A stretch of DNA of 64,000 nucleotides. Source: JBHYDC01 sp051861205 (GTDB lineage: Bacteria > Pseudomonadota > Alphaproteobacteria > Rhizobiales > Pleomorphomonadaceae). The notes below the pieces were generated by a model. It saw only the letters and a list, made by a program, of their open reading frames with translations, was not told the origin of the DNA and made no database searches. A program made the translations under genes and the position numbers. The stretch lies in assembly GCA_051861205.1 (NCBI GenBank), contig JBHYDC010000022.1, positions 1 to 64,000 on the forward strand, given 5' to 3'. Positions 1 to 10,000 of the stretch are shown here, one piece after another. The number at the start of each line of letters is the position of its first letter. Positions within the stretch are counted from its first letter, which is position 1.

Positions 1-158
1 ATATAATTACGATTGCCCCAAACGTCTCCTTACAAAGCGGTAAGGCAACGTCACTTTTTCACCTTTCATCATGAATAAATGACGACTCAGCACGTTCCGT
101 TCCAGGAACCTGCGGCCGTTCGGGCGCTTAGACCCGCAGCCATCAAGGGAGGCCGGCG
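1..158. other. Non-coding leader at window edge
   Basis: No gene is recognised here. The first 70 bases are AT-richer than the rest. A short perfect palindrome, GTTCCAGGAAC, lies at 99-109, and an AGGGAGG ribosome-binding site sits just before the ATG at 159. It probably holds the promoter of the next gene, but no convincing -35/-10 pair could be assigned. Confidence 0.4.
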
Positions 159-440
159 ATGAATTTGGTCGATGTGTTGCGCGGTTCGGGTAATCTTGAG
201 GTCGAGGCGGACGTGTTTCCGGTTCGCTACGATCTTGCGGTCCTCAAGGACGAGCGCGGCGTCATGCAAATGCGCGGCGCGTTATCCGGCTCCTATAGCG
301 GGCTCTACCAAGCGCTCGATCGCGGCCATTCGCGCCTGATCCTGTCAGACGGCGTCGGCGTGCCCATCATCGTCACGCGCATGGAAGGGGAGGTGGCCGT
401 GGTGCTGTCCACCGGCGCACCCGAAACCGATGACGCCTAA
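159..440 (+). CDS. Hypothetical protein, 93 aa
   Basis: I do not recognise a family. The ATG at 159 follows AGGGAGG at about 6 nt, so the start is well supported. The product is small and soluble-looking, with no signal peptide or membrane segment. Its centre has a hydrophobic, beta-like stretch (LILSDGVGVPIIVTRM) and the C-terminus is acidic (ETDDA). Codon use matches the neighbouring genes, so it is probably real. It is convergent with the next small gene, 19 bp away. No function is proposed. Confidence 0.6.
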   Translation: MNLVDVLRGSGNLEVEADVFPVRYDLAVLKDERGVMQMRGALSGSYSGLYQALDRGHSRLILSDGVGVPIIVTRMEGEVAVVLSTGAPETDDA

Positions 441-459
441 GCGCCGCCCGGCCTATCCA

Positions 460-717
460 TCAGCTATGATAAAGCGTCCGGCGGGGCGGCGCGACGTCGC
501 CGCTGAGATCCTTCTCCTGGACGCCCGAAATGTTCCGCTTGAGATAATCGGCGACCTTTTGCGCGTCTCCTTGGCTCGTTCCAGCCGGTAGTTCCAGCGC
601 GATCGAATAATGCCTGAACATATCGAGCCGATCGCCGCTCGTCGGTCTCAGCACGATGATCCGTGCGCCATTATCCGAAGTCGCAACGTCGAAGGAGAGA
701 GCCGAGCGATGGGTCAT
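460..717 (-). CDS. Hypothetical protein, 85 aa
   Basis: No family is recognised. An in-frame ATG exists at 741, but the ATG at 717 is chosen because GAGGAGGTAACG lies directly in front of it, giving a protein beginning MTHRSALSF. The protein has no membrane segment. A central part (SIALELPAGTSQGDAQKVADYLKR, about residues 38-61) looks like a strand followed by an amphipathic helix. It is divergent from the permease gene at 1028. No function is proposed. Confidence 0.6.
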   Translation of the reverse strand: MTHRSALSFDVATSDNGARIIVLRPTSGDRLDMFRHYSIALELPAGTSQGDAQKVADYLKRNISGVQEKDLSGDVAPPRRTLYHS

Positions 718-1027
718 CGTTACCTCCTCTGTAAGCGGCACTCTGCGGCGCCTGCATCAAACACATGGCGTGCGCGCCAGCCCGTCGCAATGCCCCCCGA
801 AGGTGGTAGGGCCTGCGCCCAACGCCCGATCGACAGCCTCCGGCAGGCGGCGCGTTGCGGGCCCGCGCCGGAAGATCGGGACACTCAGCCTAGTTTGGGA
901 CGGTGAGCTATTTCGACCGCGCCTTGGCCGGGCCTACCCTGTTGCGTGCAAATCGCCGCAACGGAGATGGGCACGCTCGCCTTTCGGCGCACGCCCGCTG
1001 TTGGAGTTGTTTCCATTGCTCGGTTCC
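718..1027. other. 310-bp divergent intergenic region
   Basis: This is the spacer between the minus-strand small gene (start 717) and the permease (start 1028). The permease frame stays open through it back to 656, but that part lacks membrane-protein character and is Arg/Pro-rich, as expected of translated GC-rich non-coding DNA. No promoter, RNA or repeat was recognised. Confidence 0.4.
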
Positions 1028-2842
1028 ATGAGTCCCATTGCCATAACCGGCGCGATTATCGGCGTCGCGATTGTTCTCTTCGTGTGGAACCGGCTCCCCG
1101 TCGTCATCGTGGCGATGGGCGTTGCAGTGTCACTTTATGCCACCGGCGTTTTGACGCTCGACCAGTCGCTGGCAGGGCTTGGCGATCCGGCCGTAGTTTT
1201 CATCGCCTCGCTTTTCATCGTCAGCGCGGGCCTTGAGATGACCGGCGTCACCGCCTGGGCCGGTCAGTTGCTGATCGCCAAGGCCGGGGAGGAAAGCCGC
1301 ACCCGCCTTCTCGTGCTCACCGGCCTCTTGGTTGCCTGCCTCACAGCGCTGATCAGCGTCAACGGTGCCGTGGCCGCGCTGTTGCCGGTCGTCGTGGTGA
1401 TGGCGGTGCGCCTGAAGCGCGCGCCGTCGCAGCTTTTGATGCCGCTGGTGTTTTCGGCTCATGCCGGATCGATGCTCGCGCTGACCGGCACCCCCGTCAA
1501 TGTGCTCGTCTCCAACGCCGCCGTCGATGCCGGGCTGCCGCGTTTCGGCTTTTTCGAGTTCACACTCGTCGGCGTGCCGCTTCTTGCCGGAACGCTTGCG
1601 ATCATCGTCTTCTTCGGCGAGCGATTGCTGCCGGTTCGAAGCGGCCCCTCCATGCCGGCCGATTTCAGCAAGCATGCCCGCACGCTCGTCGAGCAATACG
1701 GGCTCACGTCAGGCATGTTTCAGATGCGGGTGCGGGGCAATTCCCCCTTCGTCGGCAGGGCCCCCAGCGCCATCGACCTCACATCCTACCCCGGCCTTCA
1801 ACTCGTTGCCGTTCAAGATCGCAGCTCCGGCTCGCCGCTCCGGCGCGATACCATGGCGGAGGGCGACTTTCTCATCCTTCGCGGCGACGCGCAGACGGCG
1901 GGTGCATTCGCCACCCATATGAACCTCGCCTTTCGCCTGAATGAGGCCGCCGCGGATTTAAAGGGCTCGCTGTTCAACCGGAATTCCGGCCTTGCCGAAG
2001 TCATGATCCCGCCCCGGTCGCAGTTGATCGGCGAGAAGGTTTTCCCCGGCATGGTCACCGAAAGCGGCGACCTTGTCATCCTCGCCGTTCAGCGCCAAGG
2101 CTACGACATCGATGATGGCCGCATCGAACTGGAAGCCGGCGACACGCTGCTGCTGCAAGGCACCTGGAAGGCGCTCGACCTTCGCCTGAACGATCCCGAC
2201 GTGCTGGTTGTCAACTCGCCAGACGTCGTTCGCCGGCAAGCCGTGCCGCTCGGCGCTGGTGCGAAGCAGGCGATCGCCATCCTTCTCGTGATGGTGCTGC
2301 TGCTCGCCACCGGCCTCGTGCCCCCGGCCATCGCCGGCCTTCTCGCCGCCGGGGCGCTGATCCTCACGCGCGTTCTCAGCGTTGAGCAAAGTTACCGGTC
2401 CATCGACTGGACGACGGTCGTTCTCGTCGGCGCGATGATGCCGCTCTCGACCGCCATGGAGCAGACCGGCGCGGCGCAGCTCATGGCCGAGGGGCTCGTT
2501 GCCGTCGTCGGCGATGCCGGCCCCATCGCGCTCCTTGCGGGCCTATTCATCCTGACGGCGATCATGGGCCAGCTCATCAGCAACACCGCGACAGCGCTGA
2601 TCGTGATCCCGATTGGCGTTGCCGCCGCAACCAGCCTCGGCGTTTCCCCGCAACCCGTCTTGATGACCGTCGGCGTCGCCGCCGCCGCATCCTTCCTGAC
2701 ACCGATCGCAACGCCGACCAACCTGATGGTCATGGGACCGGGCGGCTATGCCTTCAGCGATTACTGGAAGCTGGGGCTTCCGCTCCTGATCTGGTTCTTC
2801 GTGGTCGCGGTTTTCTATGTCCCTCTGATCTGGCGATTCTAG
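1028..2842 (+). CDS. SLC13/DASS-type permease with two RCK_C domains
   Basis: Predicted inner-membrane anion or carboxylate symporter of about 604 aa. Hydrophobic helices fill residues 1-200 and 410-604. Between them are two cytosolic RCK_C (TrkA_C) modules, about residues 230-295 and 320-390, with typical LVAVQDR, GDFLILRG and GDTLLLQG strands. A DASS-like SNT motif is visible in the second half (LISNTATALIVIP), matched by TGTPVNVLVSN near residues 153-162. This layout is common in bacterial SLC13 permeases often labelled transporter or sodium:sulfate symporter; the substrate cannot be read from sequence. The start is uncertain: ATG 1028 begins the first helix but has only a weak ribosome-binding site. 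The next gene begins 3 bp after the stop, so the two are probably co-transcribed. Confidence 0.85.
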   Translation: MSPIAITGAIIGVAIVLFVWNRLPVVIVAMGVAVSLYATGVLTLDQSLAGLGDPAVVFIASLFIVSAGLEMTGVTAWAGQLLIAKAGEESRTRLLVLTGLLVACLTALISVNGAVAALLPVVVVMAVRLKRAPSQLLMPLVFSAHAGSMLALTGTPVNVLVSNAAVDAGLPRFGFFEFTLVGVPLLAGTLAIIVFFGERLLPVRSGPSMPADFSKHARTLVEQYGLTSGMFQMRVRGNSPFVGRAPSAIDLTSYPGLQLVAVQDRSSGSPLRRDTMAEGDFLILRGDAQTAGAFATHMNLAFRLNEAAADLKGSLFNRNSGLAEVMIPPRSQLIGEKVFPGMVTESGDLVILAVQRQGYDIDDGRIELEAGDTLLLQGTWKALDLRLNDPDVLVVNSPDVVRRQAVPLGAGAKQAIAILLVMVLLLATGLVPPAIAGLLAAGALILTRVLSVEQSYRSIDWTTVVLVGAMMPLSTAMEQTGAAQLMAEGLVAVVGDAGPIALLAGLFILTAIMGQLISNTATALIVIPIGVAAATSLGVSPQPVLMTVGVAAAASFLTPIATPTNLMVMGPGGYAFSDYWKLGLPLLIWFFVVAVFYVPLIWRF

Positions 2843-2848
2843 CCCGTG

Positions 2849-3979
2849 ATGAGGTGGGTACGCGTCACGGCAATCTTCGTCCTGGTGGCCCTCGGCGGGT
2901 GTGCGGGCCAGCCTCGCGGCCTGCTTGCCCCCGTCGACACGCCCGTCGAAACCCAGCGCGTCAACATGCTGACCGCCACAACGCGGGCAGCCTCCGAAGA
3001 TCCCGCTATCCTTTACACCGGCGATCGGGGCGACAGCGTATCCTTCAGCAACATCGTCGTTTCAATCCCGCCGAAACGCAATGTCGGCTCGCTGGAATGG
3101 CCGAGCCTGCCGCGTGCTGATCCTGAAACCGAGTTCGTCGTAGCTTCCGTCACGCCCCTGAAACTTGAGCAAACGCGGGCGTGGTTCAAAACGGCCGGCG
3201 GCAAATCCCGCCGCGTGTTCGTGTTCGTTCACGGCTTCAACACCCGGTTCGACCGGGCGGTCTTCCGCTTCGCGCAACTCGCCCATGATGCCGACGCCGA
3301 TGCGGCGCCCGTTTTGTTTTCCTGGCCGTCGCGCGGCCGGATCCTCGATTACAAACGCGACCAGGATAACGCGTCCTACTCGCGGACGGATCTGGCCGAC
3401 CTTCTCCAGACCGCCGCCAACTCGCCCGACGTTCGCGAGATCTGCATCCTGGCGCACTCCATGGGAAGCTGGGTCGCCGTGGAGGCGGTGAAACAACTCG
3501 CGCTGAAAAACGGCCGCGTTCCGCGCAAGATCACCAATCTCATTCTCGCATCCCCCGATTTGGACGTCGGCGTATTCCGGCGGCAGGTCGAGGACATGGG
3601 GCCCGGCCGACTGCAGATTACCGTCTTCGTTTCGCAGCGCGATCGCGCCCTACAACTTTCGCGCTTCCTCACCCGTGGCGTGACCCGCCTCGGCGGCATC
3701 GATCCAACGCGCGAGGAGTATCTTCAACAGCTTAAGCCGGGATCCGGTGTCACCGTTCTCGACCTGACGGCCCTGCGCTCGAACGACCGGATCAACCACG
3801 ATCTCTACGCCCAAAGCCCAGCCGTCGTTCGCCTGATCGGCGACCGGTTGATCAACGGTCAGGTGATCACCGATGCCGAATCCACCGGTGCATCATCTGC
3901 GGTCCAAACGATTGGTTCCGCAGCGGGTCTCGTTGTTTCCGCGCCGCTTCTTGTGATCGAAGCAACGACCTCGAATTGA
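2849..3979 (+). CDS. Alpha/beta hydrolase lipoprotein (DUF900 type)
   Basis: Predicted exported lipoprotein hydrolase, about 376 aa. The N-terminus is a signal sequence ending in a lipobox-like LGGC followed by AGQ, so a lipid-anchored mature protein is expected. The body carries VFVFVHGFNTRFDRAVFRFAQ, a typical DUF900 oxyanion region, and the nucleophile elbow AHSMGSW with Ser204; FSWPSRG lies between them. These features fit the DUF900 alpha/beta-hydrolase family, whose substrates are mostly unknown. A GTG codon sits directly before the ATG at 2849 and could also be used. The gene follows the SLC13 permease almost without a gap. Confidence 0.85.
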   Translation: MRWVRVTAIFVLVALGGCAGQPRGLLAPVDTPVETQRVNMLTATTRAASEDPAILYTGDRGDSVSFSNIVVSIPPKRNVGSLEWPSLPRADPETEFVVASVTPLKLEQTRAWFKTAGGKSRRVFVFVHGFNTRFDRAVFRFAQLAHDADADAAPVLFSWPSRGRILDYKRDQDNASYSRTDLADLLQTAANSPDVREICILAHSMGSWVAVEAVKQLALKNGRVPRKITNLILASPDLDVGVFRRQVEDMGPGRLQITVFVSQRDRALQLSRFLTRGVTRLGGIDPTREEYLQQLKPGSGVTVLDLTALRSNDRINHDLYAQSPAVVRLIGDRLINGQVITDAESTGASSAVQTIGSAAGLVVSAPLLVIEATTSN

Positions 3980-4179
3980 TGAACTAAGCTGACCGATTTA
4001 TCCAAACGTCTATCGTTGTTTTGACATATCCAGATTCGTTGCGGCTCAAAACGTATGGATGAAAAGTATGTATCGAGCACATTTTATCGCAATGTTGACT
4101 TTTGAATTCAAAAATTCATAGCTTTCGTCAAGTTAACCTCGAACTCGCTCCGATTTCAGAAAGCGAAGAGGCTAGCACT
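3980..4179. promoter_or_regulatory. AT-rich promoter region of the araC-type gene
   Basis: This spacer is clearly AT-richer than its surroundings. It contains TTGACA around 4021 and a second -35-like TTGACT around 4095. A perfect 14-bp palindrome, TTTTGAATTCAAAA, lies at 4100-4113. The regulator start at 4180 follows GAAGAGG with an 8-nt spacing. Promoter assignment is by inspection only; the palindrome could be an operator. Confidence 0.4.
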
Positions 4180-5148
4180 ATGGCTGATGCTTCTAACCTT
4201 ATTGCATCATCGCATCTCAAGCACTTTGGCGTGACTTGGCAGCGCGGTAGCGACAAGTTGAATGCGCGGCATGAAGCTGGCCAAGACGTCCTTGAAACGT
4301 TGACCGTGGAACGGCCGAAGAACCGCGTTTCCGTCGATCAGCTTCGCTGGGATTTCGGTGGCCTGACGCTGTCGCAGGCAACGCTCACGGGCGAGCCGGA
4401 AGACGACCGGCGTCACCTCCCGGCCCCCTACACGGATCGATGGTGCGTCGTGCTCATACGGCCTCGTCAAGCTACCGATGGCGAGCCGACACAGCGTGGG
4501 CGCCATAATCAAGTGCTGACACTCTATCTGCCGAAAGACGAATTCGAGGCCACCGCGCATGATCTCGACAGAACCCCGGCCTATCCCGTGCCCGCTCCGT
4601 TCGGGAAGCTGCTCGCGAATTTTCTCTCCGGATTGGCCGAGGAACTGCCATACCTAACGGTTGAGCAGGCGCACGGGCTTGCCGGCCCCACAAAGGCCTT
4701 CGTCGCCGCCTGCGTCGCGCCTTGCGCCGAGCGTTTCGCGAGAACCGACGGCCCACTGGCATCCGTCATGATCGAGCGGGCGCGCCATGTCGTGAGGCAA
4801 AATATGCCCTCGCTCGATTTTGGGCCCGATCAGCTTTGCCGGCTACTCGCCGTGTCCCGCTCCAAACTCTACCGCTTCTTCGAACGCAGCGGCGGCGTCG
4901 CCTCGTTCATCCAGCGCGAGCGTTTGGAGGAAGCCTACCGGCGTTTGTGCGATCCCGATGAGAAGCGGTCCATCCACGTTCTCGCCCACGACGTCGGATT
5001 CCCCGATCACTCCACCTTTAGCCGCGCCTTCAAACGGCAGTTCGGTTTGCGCCCCAGCGAAGCGCGCGAGCGGGCGCAGGCCGAACGTGCGGCGTCCGCG
5101 ATGTCCAGCCGCCAGCCCTTCCAAGACGGGTCGTCACCGTTCATTTGA
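4180..5148 (+). CDS. AraC-family transcriptional regulator
   Basis: A DNA-binding regulator of about 322 aa. The C-terminal 100 residues form two helix-turn-helix units typical of AraC/XylS proteins: LLAVSRSKLYRFFERSGGVASFI in the first and HDVGFPDHSTFSRAFKRQFGLRPSEAR in the second, the latter being the conserved family signature. The N-terminal 200 residues resemble the AraC_binding_2 type of sensing domain, with no ligand that can be named. An upstream TTG at 4102 is in frame, but ATG 4180 has the better ribosome-binding site (GAAGAGG). It precedes the HdeD/RND block on the same strand and is the natural candidate to control it. Confidence 0.9.
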   Translation: MADASNLIASSHLKHFGVTWQRGSDKLNARHEAGQDVLETLTVERPKNRVSVDQLRWDFGGLTLSQATLTGEPEDDRRHLPAPYTDRWCVVLIRPRQATDGEPTQRGRHNQVLTLYLPKDEFEATAHDLDRTPAYPVPAPFGKLLANFLSGLAEELPYLTVEQAHGLAGPTKAFVAACVAPCAERFARTDGPLASVMIERARHVVRQNMPSLDFGPDQLCRLLAVSRSKLYRFFERSGGVASFIQRERLEEAYRRLCDPDEKRSIHVLAHDVGFPDHSTFSRAFKRQFGLRPSEARERAQAERAASAMSSRQPFQDGSSPFI

Positions 5149-5166
5149 AAGCCCGCCGCCGCCCAT

Positions 5167-5208
5167 TCATCCCACAGGAATTTGGGATGAGAGGCCAAGA
5201 GTTGGGAT
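5167..5208. promoter_or_regulatory. Candidate operator: inverted repeat plus third half-site
   Basis: TCATCCCA (5167-5174) and TGGGATGA (5183-5190) form a perfect 8-bp inverted repeat with an 8-nt gap. TTGGGAT also recurs as a direct repeat at 5182-5188 and 5202-5208, 20 bp apart or about two helical turns. The sites lie between the AraC gene and the HdeD block. They could be regulator binding sites, or the inverted repeat could be a weak terminator. Confidence 0.4.
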
Positions 5209-5348
5209 TCTGAGCTGATCCTTACCCTTCGTCCCACTGATATAAAAATCAGAATAAGAGAACAACGTCATGCCCCTAGCGATTCCGGAGCGTGACTTTT
5301 CAAGCGCGCACCGCGCCATCTATGCTGGTCAACCGGACTCAACACCTG

Positions 5349-5924
5349 ATGTCGGATCTCGATCTCATCACCCGTGAGGAGTTGCACCGGGGCCGGTCTC
5401 ACTGGGTAAGCTTTCTGGTACTCGGCCTCGTTCTCCTCGTCTGCGGCGCCGCTGCGATCCTCGCGCCGGCCTATTCCACCATCGCCACCAGCACGCTGCT
5501 CGGCCTCGTGCTCGCCATTGGCGGCGCCATCACGATCGCTCAAGCCATCAACGTCAGGGATTGGGCGGGGTTCAACTGGCAGATCCTGCTCGGCGCGGCC
5601 GAGGTCGTTGGCGGCATCCTGATCGTCGCCAACCCGCTCAAGGGCGCGGCGGCGGTGAGCTTGCTCGTGGCCATCGTGATCATGACCCAGGGCGTCGTCC
5701 AGCTTGGGCTCGCATGGCGGGTCCGGCCGGGGCCGGGGTGGGTGGGTATCTTCATCGCCGGTGTCGCGGCCGTCGTCATCAGCATCGCGCTGGTGTTGCG
5801 GTTTCCCTATGCCAGCGTGGAATCTCCCGGTGCAATGGCCGGTTTGGCCCTGGTTTTCGGCGGCGTCGCCTATGTGATCATGGCTTTCGGCAACATGAAA
5901 GCCGCGCCGGGGAGGGACGCATGA
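5349..5924 (+). CDS. HdeD-like (DUF308) membrane protein
   Basis: A small polytopic inner-membrane protein of about 191 aa with roughly six hydrophobic helices (for example VSFLVLGLVLLVCGAAAIL and GIFIAGVAAVVISIALVL). Length, helix spacing and the repeated LVLAIGGAITIAQA / LVFGGVAYVIMAF pattern match the DUF308/HdeD family, whose E. coli member belongs to the acid-stress island. The start is uncertain: GTG 5292 and ATG 5322 are also in frame, and ATG 5349 was chosen because it gives the usual family length. Its stop overlaps the next ATG by 4 bp, so it is translationally coupled to the adaptor gene and is probably the first gene of the efflux operon. Confidence 0.8.
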   Translation: MSDLDLITREELHRGRSHWVSFLVLGLVLLVCGAAAILAPAYSTIATSTLLGLVLAIGGAITIAQAINVRDWAGFNWQILLGAAEVVGGILIVANPLKGAAAVSLLVAIVIMTQGVVQLGLAWRVRPGPGWVGIFIAGVAAVVISIALVLRFPYASVESPGAMAGLALVFGGVAYVIMAFGNMKAAPGRDA

Positions 5925-7009
5925 GCCCGCGCGCGGTTTTGCTAGCAAGCGCCGCGCTCCTTGCCGCGCTCGTCCTCGCCGCTTGCGACAGCGAACCGCA
6001 ATCCAGCCCGCCCGCCGTCGTGCGCCCCGTCCGCACCATCACCGTCGAGGCGCCACGGGCCGCGACCCCGACCAGCTTCATCGGCCGCATCGAATCCCAG
6101 GAGCAGGCCGCGCTCGCCTTTCGCATTGGTGGGCGCATAGCGGAACGGCTCGTCGGCGTCGGCGAGGAAGTCCGCGAGGGGCAAATCCTCGCCCGCCTCG
6201 ATCCCGAGAACGAACTCAACGCCCTGCGCTCCGCCCGCGCCGCGCTTTCGGCCGCGCAAGGTCTCATGCGCCGGATGGACAACCAATATGAGCGCCAGAA
6301 ACATCTCCTCGAACGCGGCGTCACGTCACAGGCCGATTTCGAAGTCGCCGAGCAGGCCCGCACCGCCGCTCGCTCGCAGGTCGATGCCGCCGAGGCCAAT
6401 CTCGCCATCGCCAAAGAGGTCGTCGGCTTCACCACCCTGAACGCCGACGCTGCGGGGGTTGTCACCGCGACCGGAGCCGAGCCCGGCGAAGTCGTTGTGG
6501 CTGGCCGGATGATCGTCCAACTCGCTCGCCGCGCCGGCCGCGACGCCGTGTTCGAGCTACCCGAATCCGCGCTTCGCACCACGCGCCCGGACGACCGGAT
6601 CGTGGTGACCCTCAACGGCGATCCCTCCGTCACCGCCTCCGGCCGGGTTCGCGAGATCGCGCCTGAGGCAGATCCCGTCACGCGCACCTTCCAAGTTCGC
6701 GTCGGTCTCAACGATCCGCCTTCCGCGCTCCGGCTCGGCACGGCCGTCACCGGGCGATCGCTGGACGAGAGCGAGGCGGCCGTCGCCATCCCCGCCAGCG
6801 CGCTTCTGACCCGAGACAAAGCCGCCGCCGTCTGGGTGGTCGATCCGGCAACGAGCACGGTTTCGCTCCGTCCGCTCGAAATCCTCCGCGCCGATCCCGC
6901 CACCGCCCTCGTCGGCGCGGGCCTCAGCCCCGGCGATGTCGTTGTCACCGCCGGCGTCAATCGTCTAAGCGAGGGGCAGGCCGTGCGGCTGCTCGGGGTG
7001 GGCTCGTGA
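5921..7009 (+). CDS. RND efflux periplasmic adaptor lipoprotein (first)
   Basis: Membrane-fusion protein of about 362 aa linking an inner-membrane RND pump to an outer-membrane channel. A signal peptide ends in LAAC, giving a lipidated Cys. Barrel-sandwich halves follow (AALAFRIGGRIAERLVGVGEEVREGQILARLDP and DAAGVVTATGAEPGEVVVAG), flanking a helical hairpin, then a beta-barrel domain (RVREIAPEADPVTRTFQVRVGL). This is the normal order for HlyD/AcrA-type adaptors. It overlaps HdeD by 4 bp and the pump by about 3 bp. A second, different adaptor follows the pump, so this may be one half of a mixed adaptor ring. Confidence 0.93.
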   Translation: MSPRAVLLASAALLAALVLAACDSEPQSSPPAVVRPVRTITVEAPRAATPTSFIGRIESQEQAALAFRIGGRIAERLVGVGEEVREGQILARLDPENELNALRSARAALSAAQGLMRRMDNQYERQKHLLERGVTSQADFEVAEQARTAARSQVDAAEANLAIAKEVVGFTTLNADAAGVVTATGAEPGEVVVAGRMIVQLARRAGRDAVFELPESALRTTRPDDRIVVTLNGDPSVTASGRVREIAPEADPVTRTFQVRVGLNDPPSALRLGTAVTGRSLDESEAAVAIPASALLTRDKAAAVWVVDPATSTVSLRPLEILRADPATALVGAGLSPGDVVVTAGVNRLSEGQAVRLLGVGS

Positions 7010-10000
7010 TGAAGTTCAACCTCTCCGAGTGGGCGCTGAACCGCCGCGCGCTGGTGCTTTACCTCATGGCCGTGTCCGTCGCGGCCGGCATTCTTGCCTT
7101 CGTGCAACTCGGCCGCAGCGAGGACCCGTCCTTCGTCATCAAAACCATGGTCGTCTCGGCCGCGTGGCCCGGCGCCACGATCGACGATACGCTGACCCAA
7201 GTCACAGAGCGCCTGGAACGCCAGCTTCAGGAAACGCCCGACGTCGATTTCATCCGCAGCACGACGACCCCCGGCCTCACCAGCATCTTCGTGAACTTGA
7301 AGCAGTCGGTTCCGGCAGACCAAGTTCAAACGATCTGGTTCCAGGCTCGCAACCTCATCGCCGATATCCGCCACACTCTTCCGGTAGGCGTGGCCGGTCC
7401 GTTCTTCAACGACCGCTTCGGCGACACCTTCGGCATCATCTACGGCTTCACCGCCGACGGCTTCACCCGGCGCGAACTCCGCGATTACGTCGAAACCATC
7501 CGCTCCCAGCTCCTGCAAGTACCGGACGTGTCCAAGATCGAGCTGATCGGCGCGCAGGATGAACGGATCTTCGTCGAGTTCTCCGTGAAGGAACTCGCCA
7601 ACCTCGGCATCGACCGTCTGGCCATTTTGAATGCACTCCAGAGCCAGAACGCCGTCCAGCCCTCCGGCTCGATCCAGACCGATGACGAAACGATTTCCGT
7701 TCGGATTTCCGGCGCATTCGGGTCCGAAGAGGACATCCTGAACGTCAATTTCCCAGTCGGCGACCGGATGGTCCGCCTCGCAGACATTGCGTCGGTGAGC
7801 CGTGGCTTCGCCGATCCGCCGCAGCCCATGTTCCGCGTCAACGGCCAGGAGGCGATCGGGCTTGGCATCGCCATGCGTGAGGGCGGCGACATTCTCGCGC
7901 TCGGCCAAACCATCAAGACCACCATGGCCGGCATCACCGCCGACCTGCCGCTCGGCATCGAGCCGATGCTGGTGGCGGACCAGTCGGTCACGGTGGACTA
8001 CGCCATCAACGACTTCATGACGTCGCTCTGGCAATCGGTCGCCATCATTCTGGCCGTCAGCTTCATCAGCCTCGGCGTTCGGGCGGGCCTCGTGGTCGCA
8101 CTGTCGATCCCGCTCACGCTTGCCGTCGTCTTCGCGATCATGAACATCGTCCATATTGACATGCAGCGCGTGTCGCTCGGCGCGCTCATCATCGCGCTCG
8201 CGCTTCTCGTCGACGACGCCATGACGACGACGGACGCGATGATGACGCGCCTTGCCGCTGGCGACCCCAAGGAAAAAGCCGCCACCTTCGCCTACCGGCA
8301 TTACGCCATGGCCATGCTGGCCGGCACGCTGGTCACGATCGCCGGCTTCGTTCCCATCGGCTTTGCCGCCAGTTCGGCCGGCGAATACACCTTCTCGCTC
8401 TTCGCCGTCGTCACCATCGCGCTCATCGTATCGTGGTTTGTGGCAATCGTGTTCTCGCCGGTTCTCGGCGTCGCCATCCTGTCCGTCCCCCGTAATGCTT
8501 CGGCAAACGCCGAACCGGGGCCGGTGGTCCGGATGTTCCGGGGTCTCCTTTCGGCCGCCATGTCGGCGCGCTGGCTCACCATTGCGATCACGCTTGCGCT
8601 GTTCGCCGCGTCGGTCATGGCCCTGCCGCTGGTGCCCCGGCAGTTCTTTCCCGCGTCGGATCGTGCGGAGCTTATGGTCGATCTGCGGCTGCCTCAGAAC
8701 GCCTCGATCTACGCCAGCCAAGACGTCTCCGCCCGCTTCGACGCCGCCTTGAAGGACGATCCGGACGTCGAGCGCTGGAGCACCTATGTCGGGCGCGGTG
8801 CGATCCGGTTCTATCTCCCGCTCAACGCCCAGTTGCCCAACACCTTCTTCAGCCAGGCCGTCGTCGTCGCCAAGGATGTTCCGGCCCGCGAGCGGCTGCA
8901 AAAGAAGCTGGAGGCCCTGCTCGCGGCGGAATTCCCCATCCTCGTCGCCCGTGTCTATCCGCTCGAACTCGGCCCCCCCGTCGGCTGGCCCGTCCAGTAC
9001 CGCGTCAGCGGCCCGGAGATCGGCGAGGTCCGCAGCATCGCCATGCGGGTGGCGCAGGCCGTCGGCGCCAATCCGGATGTCACGCAGGTCAACTTCGACT
9101 GGATCGAGCCCTCCCGCGAACTGCGCCTGCGCGTAGACCAGGACGAGGCGAGGCGGCTCGGTATCAGTTCGCAGGCGCTCGCCAGCATCATGAGCACGGT
9201 CTTGTCGGGCGTCCCGGTCACCCAGGTTCGCGACGACATCTACCTCGTCGACGTGATCGTCCGCGCTCGCGACGACGAGCGCGTGTCGCTGGAAACCCTG
9301 CGCACCATGCAGGTGGCCATTCCCGGCGGCCGCACGGTTCCGCTCTCGCAGTTTGTCACCTTCGGTTACGACCAGAACCCGCCGCTCGTCTGGCGCCGCG
9401 ACCGCGTTTCCACTCTTACGGTCGAGGCCGATATCGCGCCCCGTTCGCTGCCGGAAACCGTCGTCTCGGCCCTCACCCCGGCGATCGACGAACTCCGCGC
9501 GTCGCTCCCGCCGGGATACCGGCTCGATGTCGGCGGATCCGTTGAGGAAAGCGCGAAGTCCCAGGCCTCCGTGGTCGCCGTGGTTCCGCTGATGATCTTC
9601 ATCATGCTGACCGTGCTGATGGTGCAGCTCCAGAGCTTCTCGCGCCTTGCCGTCGTACTCTCCGTCGCCCCGCTCGGCCTGATCGGCGTGGTCGGCGCGC
9701 TGCTTTTGTCGGGCAAACCGCTGGGCTTCGTGGCGCTCCTCGGGGTGCTCGCCCTCATCGGCATCATCACGAAAAACGCCGTCATCCTCGTCGGCCAGAT
9801 CGACGCCGAACGCGCGGCCGGCAAGACCGTGTGGAACGCCGCGCTCGATGCCAGCACCACCCGTTTCCGGCCCATCATGCTCACGGCAGCCTCCACCGTG
9901 CTCGGCATGATCCCGATCGCGCCCACGGTGTTCTGGGGGCCGATGGCCTACGCCATCATGGGCGGCCTTCTCGTTGCCACCGTCCTCACCCTCGTGTTTC

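Noticed and set aside
105..120. EcfG promoter before the first small gene
   Set aside because: GGAAC at 105-109 and GTT at 118-120 are only 8 bp apart, not the expected 16-17 bp.
656..1027. N-terminal extension of the SLC13 permease by 124 residues
   Set aside because: The extension is Arg/Pro-rich, lacks membrane character and has no ribosome-binding site at 656; the first helix begins at ATG 1028.
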